NCBI RefSeq assembly: GCF_022378355.1
Contig: NZ_JAKMAJ010000002.1
Location: 124,001-188,000, forward strand
DNA from: Brenneria bubanii
Lineage (GTDB): Bacteria > Pseudomonadota > Gammaproteobacteria > Enterobacterales > Enterobacteriaceae
DNA length: 64,000 nt
Direction: 5' to 3'
Below, in pieces: positions 8,673 to 18,082 of the stretch. The first letter of the stretch is position 1. Every line of letters begins with the position of its first letter. The notes beneath the pieces were generated by a model. That model was not told the DNA's origin, ran no database searches, and saw only the letters and a list, made by a program, of their open reading frames with translations. The translations under genes and the position numbers were made by a program.

Positions 8673-9437
8673 CTACGGACTGACCGCCAGCCACTCGCCG
8701 ACAATCTTGTGATATTCCCCGCTGGCCTTGCTCAGATGCAGCCACTGGTCGACATACGCCTTCCAGGCTATATCATCGCGCGGCAGCATGTAGGCTTTCT
8801 CCCCGTACTGTAACGGCTTATCCGGGTTAATCGCGCACAGTTCCGGATAATGCTTCTGCTGAAACAGCGCTTCCGATGCTTCCGTCACCATAACGTCCGC
8901 TTTTTTGTCCACCAGTTGCTGAAAAATGGTCAGGTTGTCATGCAGTATCAGCGTCGCCTGCGGCAGGAATTTATGCGCAAAGGCTTCATTGGTGCCGCCC
9001 GCCGGTTCAATCAGACGGACCGCCGGCTGATTGATCTGCTCAATCGTCTGGTATTTCTGTTTATTTTCACAGCGCGCCAGCGGGATTTTGCCATCCACAT
9101 CCAGCGTCGAGGTAAAGAACGCCGCCTTTTGCCGCGCCAGCGTCACGGAGATGCCGCCCATCGCGATATCGCACTTGCCGGCCTGTAAATCCGGCAGCAG
9201 CGTCTTCCAACTGCTTTTAACCCAATTCACCTTTACGCCCAGACTTTGCGCCAGCGATTCGGCCATTGAGATATCAATTCCCTCATAGCGTCCATCATCA
9301 CGCAGGTAGGTATAAGGTTTGTAGTCTCCGGTAGTGCATACGTTCAGCACCCCCTGATCCAACACCTTATCCAGATGAGACTGCGCGCTGGCGCCCCCGG
9401 CAATCAGCAACAGCACAAATGCACTCCACTTCATCAT
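8673..9437 (-). CDS. pheC: Periplasmic cyclohexadienyl dehydratase-like protein (PheC family)
   Basis: The 254-residue product has a signal peptide ending ASA-Q and a type 3 solute-binding fold. It aligns well with Pseudomonas PheC: TTGDYKPYTYL, DIAMGGISVTLARQKAAFF, GGTNEAFAHKFLP, DNLTIFQQLVDKKADVMVTE and YGEKAYMLPRDDIAWKAYVDQWLHLS. PheC enzymes turn prephenate or arogenate into phenylpyruvate or phenylalanine in the periplasm. The position matching the catalytic Glu173 of Pseudomonas PheC is Glu here (TEASE), and the Trp60 position is Trp. The position matching Asn128, just before GGTNE, is changed, so activity is not certain and an amino acid-binding role is possible. The start at 9437 has GGGGAA upstream. 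The gene sits 39 bases after the aroP-like permease, as an apparent operon. Confidence 0.75.
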   Translation of the reverse strand: MMKWSAFVLLLIAGGASAQSHLDKVLDQGVLNVCTTGDYKPYTYLRDDGRYEGIDISMAESLAQSLGVKVNWVKSSWKTLLPDLQAGKCDIAMGGISVTLARQKAAFFTSTLDVDGKIPLARCENKQKYQTIEQINQPAVRLIEPAGGTNEAFAHKFLPQATLILHDNLTIFQQLVDKKADVMVTEASEALFQQKHYPELCAINPDKPLQYGEKAYMLPRDDIAWKAYVDQWLHLSKASGEYHKIVGEWLAVSP

Positions 9438-9476
9438 CGTATTTCCCCGCAACATTGAATAAGTCTGATGTAACAG

Positions 9477-10862
9477 TCAACAATCAGCCTTCGCATTCCA
9501 TTCGGAGGCCGTCGTTTTTTTCTTCTTAATGGCATAGCTGACCGCCAGCACCAGCAGCCAACAGGGGATCAGCCAGACCGAAATCTGAATCCCCGGCGTC
9601 ATCGCCATCACCACCAGTATCCCGGCCAGAAACAGCAGGCAGAGGACATTCGTCAGCGGATAGCCCAGGCTTTTAAACCGGGTGGTTTCTCCCGCCTGTT
9701 TTTTAGCCATACGGAACTTCAGATGCGTAATGCAGATCATCGCCCAGTTGATCACCAGCGCGGAAACCACCAGCGCCATCAGCAGTAAAAACGCCTTGCC
9801 CGGCATAAGGTAATTAAGCAACACGCACAGCGCCGTCGCCAGTGCCGACACGCCCAGCGCCATCAGCGGAATACCGCCTTTATTCACCTTGAGCAGCGCT
9901 TGCGGCGCATTGCCCTGCTTGGCCAGGCCAAACAACATACGGCTGTTGCAATAGACGCAACTGTTGTACACCGACAGCGCGGCCGACAGCACCACCAGAT
10001 TCAACACGTTGGCGACGATATCACTGTTCAGCGCATGGAAAATCAAAACGAAAGGACTGCCGCCCTCCACCACTTTCGGCCACGGATAAAGCGACAACAG
10101 CACCGCCAGCGCGCCGACATAAAACAGCAGAATGCGGTAAATCACCTGATTGGTGGCGCGCGGGATGCTGCTTTCTGGATTATCTGCCTCGGCAGCCGTA
10201 ATGCCCACCAGTTCCAGACCGCCGAAGGAGAACATGATCACCGCCATCGCCATCACCATGCCGCTGATGCCGTTGGGGAAGAAACCGCCGTAGCGCCACA
10301 GATTGGTCACGCTGGCTTCCGGTCCGCCGGCGCCGCTGATCAACAGATAGCCGCCAAACAGGATCATACCGACGATCGCCGCCACTTTGATGATGGAAAA
10401 CCAGAACTCCATTTCGCCGTAAACCTTAACGTTGGTCAGGTTGATGACATTGATCATTACGAAAAATACCGCCGCCGATACCCAGGTAGGAATATCCGGC
10501 CACCAATATTGAACATAGATGCCGACCGCGCTTAGCTCAGCCATGCTGACCAACACGTACAGCACCCAATAATTCCAGCCGGACATAAACCCGGCGAAAC
10601 CGCCCCAGTATTTATGTGCAAAGTGGCTGAATGAACCGGCTACCGGCTCTTCCACCACCATCTCCCCCAACTGGCGCATAATGAAAAATGCGATAACCCC
10701 GGCAATGGCATAGCCAAGCAATACTGACGGCCCGGCCATTTTAATGGTTTGCGCAATCCCCAGGAAAAGGCCGGTGCCGACTGCGCCGCCCAAAGCGATA
10801 AGCTGGATATGACGGTTTTTCAGGCCTCTTTTCAGCTGGCCGTCTGACTGCTGTGTGTCCAT
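9477..10862 (-). CDS. aroP: Aromatic amino acid permease (AroP/PheP type)
   Basis: The 461-residue APC-superfamily permease has about 12 membrane helices. It matches E. coli AroP closely: LKRGLKNRHIQLIALGGAVG, GEMVVEEPVAGSFSHFAHKY, INLTNVKVYGEMEFWF, IMFSFGGLELVGITAAEADN and LSVYNSCVYCNSRMLFGLA. It imports Phe, Tyr or Trp with protons. Some segments (NLWRYGGFFPNG, IQYWWPD-like) look more like PheP, so the exact specificity is open. It is the first gene of a leftward pair with pheC and diverges from an Lrp-family regulator. Confidence 0.85.
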   Translation of the reverse strand: MDTQQSDGQLKRGLKNRHIQLIALGGAVGTGLFLGIAQTIKMAGPSVLLGYAIAGVIAFFIMRQLGEMVVEEPVAGSFSHFAHKYWGGFAGFMSGWNYWVLYVLVSMAELSAVGIYVQYWWPDIPTWVSAAVFFVMINVINLTNVKVYGEMEFWFSIIKVAAIVGMILFGGYLLISGAGGPEASVTNLWRYGGFFPNGISGMVMAMAVIMFSFGGLELVGITAAEADNPESSIPRATNQVIYRILLFYVGALAVLLSLYPWPKVVEGGSPFVLIFHALNSDIVANVLNLVVLSAALSVYNSCVYCNSRMLFGLAKQGNAPQALLKVNKGGIPLMALGVSALATALCVLLNYLMPGKAFLLLMALVVSALVINWAMICITHLKFRMAKKQAGETTRFKSLGYPLTNVLCLLFLAGILVVMAMTPGIQISVWLIPCWLLVLAVSYAIKKKKTTASEWNAKADC

Positions 10863-11226
10863 ATTTTTATCCCGACAAAAAGTAAAAAACTGCTCACCGG
10901 CTTAGCAACTATCAGGCCAGTCGGGTCTGAACCCTCGATGCCGACGGCCGGCGAACGGAATAACTCAATGAAAAAACTGATAATTTATATGCATTAAAAA
11001 ATTCACAACTCATGCGCCAAAATACGATAAATGTTTATTCCGCGCGTTAATTGAGCGCTTTATGCATGAAAATATGCTATTGCGGTTTTTTTACGCATGG
11101 GGACGACCCATAATGGTGCGAACGCCTCCGGCCATGCTATGGTTGATGGCCGTCGGTCATGGACAATGCGGGATAAAAAGCTGTTAGTCTGTGCCCTTGA
11201 TGATTTGGCGCCGTTTGGGGAGAGCT
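10863..11226. promoter_or_regulatory. Divergent control region of aroP-pheC and the Lrp-family regulator
   Basis: These 364 bases separate the two divergent genes and are AT-rich between 10970 and 11090, as expected for Lrp-family binding regions. No perfect TyrR box (TGTAAA-N6-TTTACA) was found. The segment GATAAATGTTTATTC near 11024-11038 is a weak resemblance only. Confidence 0.4.
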
Positions 11227-11706
11227 ATGTACCACATTGATGACTTCGATCTGAAAATCCTGACCTTGTTACAGTCCAACGCGCGGCTCACTAATCAGGA
11301 GCTGAGTGAACTGGTCGGGCTTTCCGCCTCCCAATGTTCCCGCCGTCGTATTGCGCTGGAACAGGCCCAGCTGATTCTTGGCTATCACGCGCGCCTTTCC
11401 CCCAACGCGGTCGGCCTGGAGTGCCTGGGGCTGATTGAGGTGCGGCTGATTAATCATACCAACGACTATGTCGAAAGTTTCCACCGGATGCTGGGAGACG
11501 TCGACGCCATTATCGACGCCTATAAGACCACTGGCGATGCCGACTATCTATTGAAAGTCGCGGTGGCGGACCTGGCGGGATTGAGCGCGTTAATCAGTCA
11601 GATTCTGGCGCAAAACAAGAGCGTCGCGCATCTGAAAACGTCCGTGGTGCTTAATCGTCTCAAAGAAAACGGCCTGATGACGCCCGAGCAGCCGCCGTTG
11701 CTCTAA
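11227..11706 (+). CDS. Lrp/AsnC-family transcriptional regulator
   Basis: The 159-residue protein has an N-terminal helix-turn-helix (DDFDLKILTLLQSNARLTNQ, then LSELVGLSASQCSRRRIALE) and a C-terminal RAM effector domain (IIDAYKTTGDADYLLKVAVAD). The ATG at 11227 follows GGGGAGAG at proper spacing, so the longer in-frame start at 11191 is rejected. Lrp-family proteins sense amino acids and usually control neighbouring transport or metabolic genes. Divergence from aroP-pheC suggests it senses an aromatic amino acid, but that is inference. Confidence 0.88.
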   Translation: MYHIDDFDLKILTLLQSNARLTNQELSELVGLSASQCSRRRIALEQAQLILGYHARLSPNAVGLECLGLIEVRLINHTNDYVESFHRMLGDVDAIIDAYKTTGDADYLLKVAVADLAGLSALISQILAQNKSVAHLKTSVVLNRLKENGLMTPEQPPLL

Positions 11707-11960
11707 AATGGGGCGGACTGCGTCTTGCTGGTGCAGGCTATCGAATGAATCACGCATATAAAGCCGACATCATGCACAAGGCAATCATAAAAAGATTATA
11801 AAATGCAATATTCGTGCAATTTTTTCTTACTTACAATTCAATAAGTTACTCTTATCGCCAGCCGTCGGCATTTCGCCAATGCGCCATATGGTGTAATTTT
11901 TGCTTAATATCACTGAGTTTATTGACCTTTTAATTCCTGACCAGATATTGAGCCGCCATC

Positions 11961-12575
11961 ATGGATAACGTTATTACTACAGAAAATTTGTCTCATTCCC
12001 TGCTGGAAGACGTGCTTGCCATCTTGATTGGCACGCTGATGGTATCTTTCGGCGTTGTTCTGCTACGGCAATCCGGTGCGCTGACGGGCGGTACCGCAGG
12101 TATGGCTTTTCTCCTGCACTACCTGACGCACATTTCCTTTGGTACGGCGTTTTTTCTGTTGAATCTGCCATTTTATTATCTGGCTATCCGTCGTATGGGC
12201 TGGAAATTCACCATTAAAACATTTTGCGCCGTCGCGCTGGTTTCCCTGTTTTCCGACCTCCATCCGCTGTTCATTCATATGGATAAGCTTAATCCGTTCT
12301 ACGCCACGCTATTCGGCAGCGTTATTATGGGGTTGGGATTCATTGTTCTGTTCCGCCACAAGGCCAGCCTGGGCGGCGTGAACATTCTGGCGCTCTATCT
12401 ACAGGACAGATACGGGATCCGCGCCGGGAAATTGCAAATGGGGGTGGATATTGTGATTGTGCTGGCTTCCCTCTTCGTGGTAAGCATACCGATGCTGATT
12501 GCTTCAATACTGGGGGCGACCATTCTTAACCTGATTATTGCGATGAATCATCGCCCCGGCCGCTACGCGGTTTGA
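11961..12575 (+). CDS. YitT-family membrane protein
   Basis: The 204-residue protein has five predicted helices and the YitT/DUF161 signature (GTLMVSFGVVLLRQSGALTG, then GFIVLFRHKASLGGVNILAL). The function of this family in enterobacteria is unknown. It lies between the Lrp-family regulator and tyrB, in the same direction as both, but with 254 bases before it and its own likely promoter in the AT-rich stretch 11800-11940. Confidence 0.8.
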   Translation: MDNVITTENLSHSLLEDVLAILIGTLMVSFGVVLLRQSGALTGGTAGMAFLLHYLTHISFGTAFFLLNLPFYYLAIRRMGWKFTIKTFCAVALVSLFSDLHPLFIHMDKLNPFYATLFGSVIMGLGFIVLFRHKASLGGVNILALYLQDRYGIRAGKLQMGVDIVIVLASLFVVSIPMLIASILGATILNLIIAMNHRPGRYAV

Positions 12576-12640
12576 CGGTCTGAATTCTGACCGCAGCATT
12601 ACCCGATATCCATATAGACTATACCCAGGAGAGTTACACT

Positions 12641-13834
12641 GTGTTCCAAAAAGTAGATGCCTATGCCGGCGATCCGATTCTGTCATTGATGGAAAAATTC
12701 AAACAGGACCCGCGTGCGGACAAGGTAAATTTGAGTATCGGTTTGTACTACGACGAACAGAATATTATTCCTCAGCTGCGTGCCGTCAGCGCCGCCGAAG
12801 ACTATCTGGAACAACAGCCCAAAAGCGCCAGCTCTTATTTGCCGATGGAAGGTTTGCAGTCATACCGCACGGCGGTTCAGCATCTGCTGTTTGACGCACA
12901 ACATCCGGCGCTCGTCGCCAATCGCATTGCGACAATCCAGACGCTGGGCGGCTCGGGCGCGCTGAAAGTGGGCGCCGACTTTCTGAAGCGCTACTTCCCC
13001 AATGCTGAGGTATGGGTCAGCGATCCGACCTGGGAAAACCATATCGCCATCTTCTCGGGCGCGGGTTTCAAGGTGCATACCTACCCCTATTTTGACGCGG
13101 ACAGCCTGGGCGTGAAATTCGACGCCATGCTGTCCGCGCTGCAACAGTTGCCGGCGCAAAGCATCGTGCTGCTGCATCCTTGCTGCCATAATCCAACCGG
13201 TTCCGACCTGACCAACGAGCAGTGGGATCGCGTTATTGAAGTGCTAATCAGCCGTAAATTGATTCCGTTTATGGACATCGCCTATCAGGGCTTTGGCGAT
13301 GGCATCGATCAGGACGCCTACCCCATTCGCGCGGTGGCCAGCACCGGCATTCCGGCGCTGATCGCCAACTCGTTCTCTAAAATCTTTTCGCTGTACAGTG
13401 AGCGCGTGGGCGGGCTTTCCGTGGTCTGCGAAGATGCCGATACCGCACTGCGCGTATTGGGCCAGCTGAAGGCGACCGTGCGCCGCAACTACTCCTCGCC
13501 GCCGAATTTCGGCGCGCAGGTGGTATCCAAAGTGCTCAATGACGCCGAACTGAACGCCAACTGGCGCGCTGAAGTGGAACAGATGCGCGCGCGTATTCTG
13601 GAAATGCGTCAAACGCTGGTGGCCGCGTTGAAAAAGTCGCTGCCGACGCGCAACTTCGACTATCTGCTGACTCAGCGCGGCATGTTCAGCTATACCGGCT
13701 TCAGCCCGGAACAGGTCGACCGTCTGCGCGAAGAGTTCGGCGTCTATCTGATAGCCAGCGGCCGTATGTGTATGGCCGGCCTGAACCACGGCAATGTGCA
13801 GCGCGTCGCCGCCGCTTTCGCCGCCATTCAGTAA
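12641..13834 (+). CDS. tyrB: Aromatic-amino-acid aminotransferase
   Basis: The 397-residue class I PLP aminotransferase starts with GTG ([16 protein letters not shown]) behind CAGGAGAG and matches E. coli TyrB in length. The PLP lysine lies in [20 protein letters not shown]. The substrate-carboxylate arginine region GMFSYTGFS and the C-terminal [10 protein letters not shown] are present. It transaminates phenylpyruvate and hydroxyphenylpyruvate in the last step of Phe and Tyr synthesis. Its proximity to PheC and the permease makes an aromatic amino acid neighbourhood. Confidence 0.96.
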   Translation: MFQKVDAYAGDPILSLMEKFKQDPRADKVNLSIGLYYDEQNIIPQLRAVSAAEDYLEQQPKSASSYLPMEGLQSYRTAVQHLLFDAQHPALVANRIATIQTLGGSGALKVGADFLKRYFPNAEVWVSDPTWENHIAIFSGAGFKVHTYPYFDADSLGVKFDAMLSALQQLPAQSIVLLHPCCHNPTGSDLTNEQWDRVIEVLISRKLIPFMDIAYQGFGDGIDQDAYPIRAVASTGIPALIANSFSKIFSLYSERVGGLSVVCEDADTALRVLGQLKATVRRNYSSPPNFGAQVVSKVLNDAELNANWRAEVEQMRARILEMRQTLVAALKKSLPTRNFDYLLTQRGMFSYTGFSPEQVDRLREEFGVYLIASGRMCMAGLNHGNVQRVAAAFAAIQ

Positions 13835-13840
13835 ACCGCA

Positions 13841-13870
13841 GGCAGACGCTGTCGCCAGGCCGCGTCTGCC
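13841..13870 (+). terminator. Stem-loop after tyrB
   Basis: GGCAGACGC (13841-13849) pairs perfectly with GCGTCTGCC (13862-13870) and is followed by CTTTCCCT. It starts seven bases after the tyrB stop. The weak T tract makes it a probable rather than certain terminator. Confidence 0.6.
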
Positions 13871-13955
13871 CTTTCCCTGATCCCCGCGTAAACCTTCATT
13901 ACCTCACCGTCAGCCTGGGCTTTCGCCATCAGGCTAATCAAAATAATAATTTTTA

Positions 13956-13968
13956 TATCAATAAGTTA
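13956..13968 (+). promoter_or_regulatory. IHF consensus site upstream of gntK
   Basis: TATCAATAAGTTA fits WATCAANNNNTTR exactly and lies in an AT-rich stretch about 155 bases before the GntR operator. The same core ATCAATAAGTTA occurs near pspG and in the CRISPR leader. Confidence 0.45.
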
Positions 13969-14122
13969 AGCGTGAATCAGATCGGCCGACCTCGCCAGAT
14001 CATGCTGACGACGACGGAAGCTTGGCAGCCGTATCATGCCGGCTTAAAAAACCATTATTTGAATTTCATCACAGTTTTCATGTGGAATTAATCAATTCAA
14101 TTGCCTTTTTTCTGTTTCAGAA

Positions 14123-14150
14123 CCAACATTGTTACCGGTAACAACGTTGG
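14123..14150. promoter_or_regulatory. GntR operator
   Basis: TTGTTACCGGTAACAA (14129-14144) is a perfect 16-bp palindrome. It extends to a 28-bp imperfect palindrome with a single mismatched pair. It matches the gluconate repressor box ATGTTACCGATAACA known from E. coli gntT and gntKU. It lies directly before gntK, so gluconate-inducible control of gntK-gntU is expected. No gntR gene is in the window. Confidence 0.85.
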
Positions 14151-14204
14151 TTCCGATTCCCTATGACAGGAGAGCCTGGCGTAAGCGGGCGTGTATTAAC
14201 AATG

Positions 14205-14741
14205 AGTACTGAACAGAAAAAAGCACACCAGGTTTTCATTTTGATGGGCGTGTCCGGTAGCGGTAAATCCGCTGTGGCCGGCGCCATCGCCGCCCAACTG
14301 GGCGCTGTCTGTCTCGATGGCGATTTCCTGCATCCACGCGCCAACATCTGCAAAATGGCATCCGGCCAGTCACTCGACGATCAAGACCGGGCGCCCTGGC
14401 TGACGGCGTTAAACGATGCGATTTTCGCGATGCAGCGTACCAATGAAATCTCCCTGCTGGTCTGCTCGGCGCTGAAACAGCGCTATCGCGATAAGCTGCG
14501 CGCCGGCAATCAGCACGTGTCGTTTCTCTATCTGAAAGGCAGCTTTGCGCTTATTGAACAACGCCTGAAAGCCCGTAAAGGCCACTTTTTCAAGCCCCAG
14601 ATGCTGGTGTCTCAGTTTGAGACGTTACAAGAACCAGGCGAGCAGGAGACGGATGTCTACGCCGTTGATATCAACCAGCCTCTCGACGGCGTAGTGGCTG
14701 ATGCCGTGCAAATTATTCAGCTAGTCAGGGATAAAGCATGA
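14205..14741 (+). CDS. gntK: Gluconokinase
   Basis: The 178-residue P-loop kinase has Walker A in [17 protein letters not shown], the DGDFLHPRANICKMASG substrate segment, and GHFFKPQMLVSQFETLQEP. It phosphorylates gluconate to 6-phosphogluconate. The ATG at 14205 (MSTEQKKAHQVF) matches the E. coli start, so an in-frame ATG at 14163 is thought to be leader. It overlaps gntU by four bases (ATGA), indicating translational coupling. Confidence 0.95.
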   Translation, partial: STEQKKAHQVFILMGVSGSGKSAVAGAIAAQLGAVCLDGDFLHPRANICKMASGQSLDDQDRAPWLTALNDAIFAMQRTNEISLLVCSALKQRYRDKLRAGNQHVSFLYLKGSFALIEQRLKARKGHFFKPQMLVSQFETLQEPGEQETDVYAVDINQPLDGVVADAVQIIQLVRDKA

Positions 14742-16081
14742 TGAGCACGCTGACATTAGTGCTGACGGCGGTGGGTTCGGTGCTGTTGCTGCTGTTTCTG
14801 GTGATGAAAGTACGGATGCATGCTTTTGTCGCCCTGCTTTTGGTCTCCGTGGGAACCGGGATATTTTCCGGCATGCCGCTGACGGATATCGCCAGCACGA
14901 TGGAAAAAGGCATGGGCGGTACGCTCGGTTTTCTCGCCGTAGTAGTAGCGCTGGGCTCCATGTTCGGCCGCATTCTGCACGAAACCGGCGCGCTCGATCA
15001 AATAGCCAGACGCATGGTCGCCCTATTTGGCGAAAGCCGCGCCTATCTGGCGCTCGGCGTCGTTGGCCTGATCTGCGCGCTGCCGCTATTCTTTGAGGTG
15101 GCGGTCATGTTGCTGATTGGGATGGTGTTTGCCGTCGCCCGCCGGACGGACGGCAATCTGGTCAAGTTACTGATTCCGCTGTTTGCCGGGGTGGCTTCCG
15201 CCGCCGCATTTTTACTTCCCGGACCAACGCCCATGCTGCTGGCTTCGCAGATGCATGCGGATTTCGGCTGGATGATCGCCATCGGCCTGGCCGCCGCCAT
15301 CCCAGGCATGCTGGTGGCCGGACCGCTGTTTGGCCGTTTCATCAGTCAATATGTTACGATCCCTGTCCCGCAGAGTGAAATAGACGAGCCCGAGCTGGAC
15401 AGTAACCTGATGCCGTCATTCGGTTTTAGCGTCGCGTTGGTGCTGTTTCCGCTGGTGCTGGTGGGGATGAAAACCATTGGCACGTTGTTCGTCGAACAAG
15501 GCTCCACGCTGTATGACTGGATGGAGCTGATTGGTCACCCGTTTATTTCCATTTTATTAGCCTGCCTGCTGGCAATCTATGGGCTTGCCTGGCGCCAGGG
15601 GATGAGTAAAGCGCGAGTGATGGACATCTGCTCCGCCGCGTTGCAACCCGCCGGCATCATCTTACTGGTGACGGGAGCCGGCGGCGTTTTCAAACAGGTA
15701 TTGGTCGATTCCGGCGTAGGTCCGGCATTGGGGAATGCGCTGATCGACACCGGTCTGCCCATCCCGGTGGCCTGCTTCGTGCTGTCGGCGGCGATCCGCA
15801 TTATTCAGGGCTCGGCAACCGTCGCCTGTCTGACCACCGTGGGTCTGATTATGCCGGTGGTGGAAGTATTGCCGTTCAGCAGCGCGCAAATAGCCGCGTT
15901 GGCGGTTTGCATCGGCGGCGGCGCGATTGTGCTGAGCCATGTGAATGACGCCGGCTTCTGGCTGTTCGGCAAGCTGACTGGCGCGACCGAAATTCAGACC
16001 TTAAAGACCTGGACGATGATGGAAACCATTCTGGGCACCACCGGTGCGCTGGTCGGGATGACCGCCTTTGCTTTGCTGTAA
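14738..16081 (+). CDS. gntU: Low-affinity gluconate transporter GntU
   Basis: The 447-residue GntP-family permease is nearly collinear with E. coli GntU: LTLVLTAVGSVLLLLFLVMK, KGMGGTLGFLAVVVALGSMF, ALPLFFEVAVMLLIG, ILLVTGAGGVFKQVLVDSGV and IQGSATVACLTTVGLIMPVV. It imports gluconate across the inner membrane. The ATG at 14738 overlaps the gntK stop, and a second ATG follows immediately. It is unusual relative to E. coli only in being followed by edd. Confidence 0.93.
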   Translation: MMSTLTLVLTAVGSVLLLLFLVMKVRMHAFVALLLVSVGTGIFSGMPLTDIASTMEKGMGGTLGFLAVVVALGSMFGRILHETGALDQIARRMVALFGESRAYLALGVVGLICALPLFFEVAVMLLIGMVFAVARRTDGNLVKLLIPLFAGVASAAAFLLPGPTPMLLASQMHADFGWMIAIGLAAAIPGMLVAGPLFGRFISQYVTIPVPQSEIDEPELDSNLMPSFGFSVALVLFPLVLVGMKTIGTLFVEQGSTLYDWMELIGHPFISILLACLLAIYGLAWRQGMSKARVMDICSAALQPAGIILLVTGAGGVFKQVLVDSGVGPALGNALIDTGLPIPVACFVLSAAIRIIQGSATVACLTTVGLIMPVVEVLPFSSAQIAALAVCIGGGAIVLSHVNDAGFWLFGKLTGATEIQTLKTWTMMETILGTTGALVGMTAFALL

Positions 16082-16172
16082 ACGTTGATGTGATTAAATC
16101 TGTTAATGGCATGATTTAAAAATAAAAAATACTTAATGTTGTGCGGCGTGTGTCGTGTAAGGAATATATATT

Positions 16173-17987
16173 ATGAATCCCACCGTATCTCGTATTACTC
16201 AGCGTATTATTGAACGCTCCCGCAAAACACGCAGCCGCTATCTTGAACGTATCGACGCGGCTCGCAGCAAGACCGTACATCGCGCCCAGCTGGCCTGCGG
16301 CAACCTGGCTCACGGCTTCGCCGCTTGTCAGCCTGATGATAAAGCCGCCTTGATGAATATGCTGCATAACGATATTGCGATCGTTACCTCGTATAACGAT
16401 ATGCTGTCGGCCCACCAGCCTTATGAAACATACCCGGAGAAACTGAAACAGGCGCTGCACCGAGCCGGCGCCGTCGGGCAAGTGGCGGCGGGCGTTCCGG
16501 CGATGTGCGATGGCGTCACCCAGGGGCAAGACGGCATGGATCTGTCGCTGATGAGCCGCGACGTCATTGCCATGTCTGCCGCGGTGGGGCTGTCGCACAA
16601 TATGTTCGACGGCGCGTTGTATCTGGGGATCTGCGATAAAATCGTGCCCGGATTGGTGATGGCCGCACTATCGTTCGGCCACCTGCCGGCGATTTTTGTT
16701 CCCGCCGGCCCAATGCCCAGCGGTCTGCCGAACAAAGAAAAGGTACGGATCCGTCAACTGTATGCGGAGGGCAAGCTGGACCGGCAGGCGTTGCTGGAGT
16801 CCGAATCCGCTTCCTACCATAGCGCCGGCACCTGCACGTTTTACGGTACCGCCAACTCGAATCAGATGGTGGTAGAGGTCATGGGGCTGCACTTACCCGG
16901 CGCGTCCTTTGTACCGCCCGGCACCGCGCTGCGCGACGCCCTGACGGATGCCGCGGGCAGTCAGATTACCCGCCTGACGCAACACTCCGACCACTTCATG
17001 CCGGTCGGCAAATTGATCGACGAAAAAGTCGTGGTGAACGGCATCGTGGCGCTGTTGGCCACCGGCGGCTCCACCAATCACACCATGCATCTGGTTGCCA
17101 TGGCGCGGGCGGCCGGCATTATCATTAACTGGGACGATTTCTCCGAACTGTCCGACATCGTGCCGCAGCTATGCCGCATCTACCCTAACGGCCCAGCCGA
17201 CATTAACTATTTTCAGGCCGCCGGCGGCGTCGCCATTCTAATCCGCGAATTGCTGAAAGGCGGCTTGCTGCATCAGGATGTCAATACCGTCGCTGGGTTT
17301 GGTCTGAACCGCTATACGCAGGAGCCCTGGCTGGATAACGGCAAGCTGGCCTGGCGTGACGGACCGACGGCATCGCTGGACGAAAGCGTCATCGCCAGCA
17401 TCGAAAGTCCCTTTGCCCACCACGGCGGCACCAAAGTGCTGACCGGTAATCTGGGAAGAGCGGTCATGAAAACCTCCGCCGTACCGGCGGACAATCAAAT
17501 CATCGAAGCGCCTGCGGTTATTTTTCACAGCCAGCATGATGTCGGTCCGGCATTTGAAGCCGGGAAATTGGATCGGGACTGCGTGATCGTCGTACGCTAT
17601 CAGGGGCCGCGCGCCAACGGTATGCCGGAGCTGCATAAGCTGATGCCGCCGCTGGGCGTACTGCTGGATCGCGGTTATAAAGTGGCGCTGGTGACCGATG
17701 GACGTCTGTCCGGCGCATCGGGCAAAGTGCCGTCGGCCATCCACGTCACGCCCGAAGCCTATAGCGGCGGCGTGCTGGCCAAACTGCGCGACGGCGACAT
17801 GGTTCGCGTTAACGGCCAGACGGGCGAACTGAGCGTATTGATGGACGATGCGGTACTGGCGGCCCGCGAGATCGAGCAACCGGATCTGTCCGAACAGCAT
17901 ATCGGCAGCGGACGAGAACTGTTTGGCGCCCTGCGTGAACAGATGTCCGGCGCCGAGCAGGGCGCAACCTGTATCCGCTTCGATTAA
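16173..17987 (+). CDS. edd: Phosphogluconate dehydratase
   Basis: The 604-residue IlvD/Edd enzyme shows the iron-sulfur cluster regions [20 protein letters not shown] and [19 protein letters not shown] and the C-terminal [20 protein letters not shown]. It converts 6-phosphogluconate to KDPG in the Entner-Doudoroff pathway. It lies 91 bases after gntU and completes gluconate entry. The partner KDPG aldolase gene eda does not follow: the next element is a CRISPR array 95 bases downstream, so eda must be elsewhere. Confidence 0.95.
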   Translation: MNPTVSRITQRIIERSRKTRSRYLERIDAARSKTVHRAQLACGNLAHGFAACQPDDKAALMNMLHNDIAIVTSYNDMLSAHQPYETYPEKLKQALHRAGAVGQVAAGVPAMCDGVTQGQDGMDLSLMSRDVIAMSAAVGLSHNMFDGALYLGICDKIVPGLVMAALSFGHLPAIFVPAGPMPSGLPNKEKVRIRQLYAEGKLDRQALLESESASYHSAGTCTFYGTANSNQMVVEVMGLHLPGASFVPPGTALRDALTDAAGSQITRLTQHSDHFMPVGKLIDEKVVVNGIVALLATGGSTNHTMHLVAMARAAGIIINWDDFSELSDIVPQLCRIYPNGPADINYFQAAGGVAILIRELLKGGLLHQDVNTVAGFGLNRYTQEPWLDNGKLAWRDGPTASLDESVIASIESPFAHHGGTKVLTGNLGRAVMKTSAVPADNQIIEAPAVIFHSQHDVGPAFEAGKLDRDCVIVVRYQGPRANGMPELHKLMPPLGVLLDRGYKVALVTDGRLSGASGKVPSAIHVTPEAYSGGVLAKLRDGDMVRVNGQTGELSVLMDDAVLAAREIEQPDLSEQHIGSGRELFGALREQMSGAEQGATCIRFD

Positions 17988-18082
17988 TGTTGTCGCCGGC
18001 AGCGGTTTCGTCAAAGACGCAACCGCCGCCCTATTCAGATCGCCAGCAGGCCGACAAAGACTTTTCCTCCATTGCCGCGGCA

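Noticed and set aside
10970-11090. TyrR box upstream of aroP
   Set aside because: The best candidate departs from TGTAAA-N6-TTTACA at several positions; not strong enough to list as a site.
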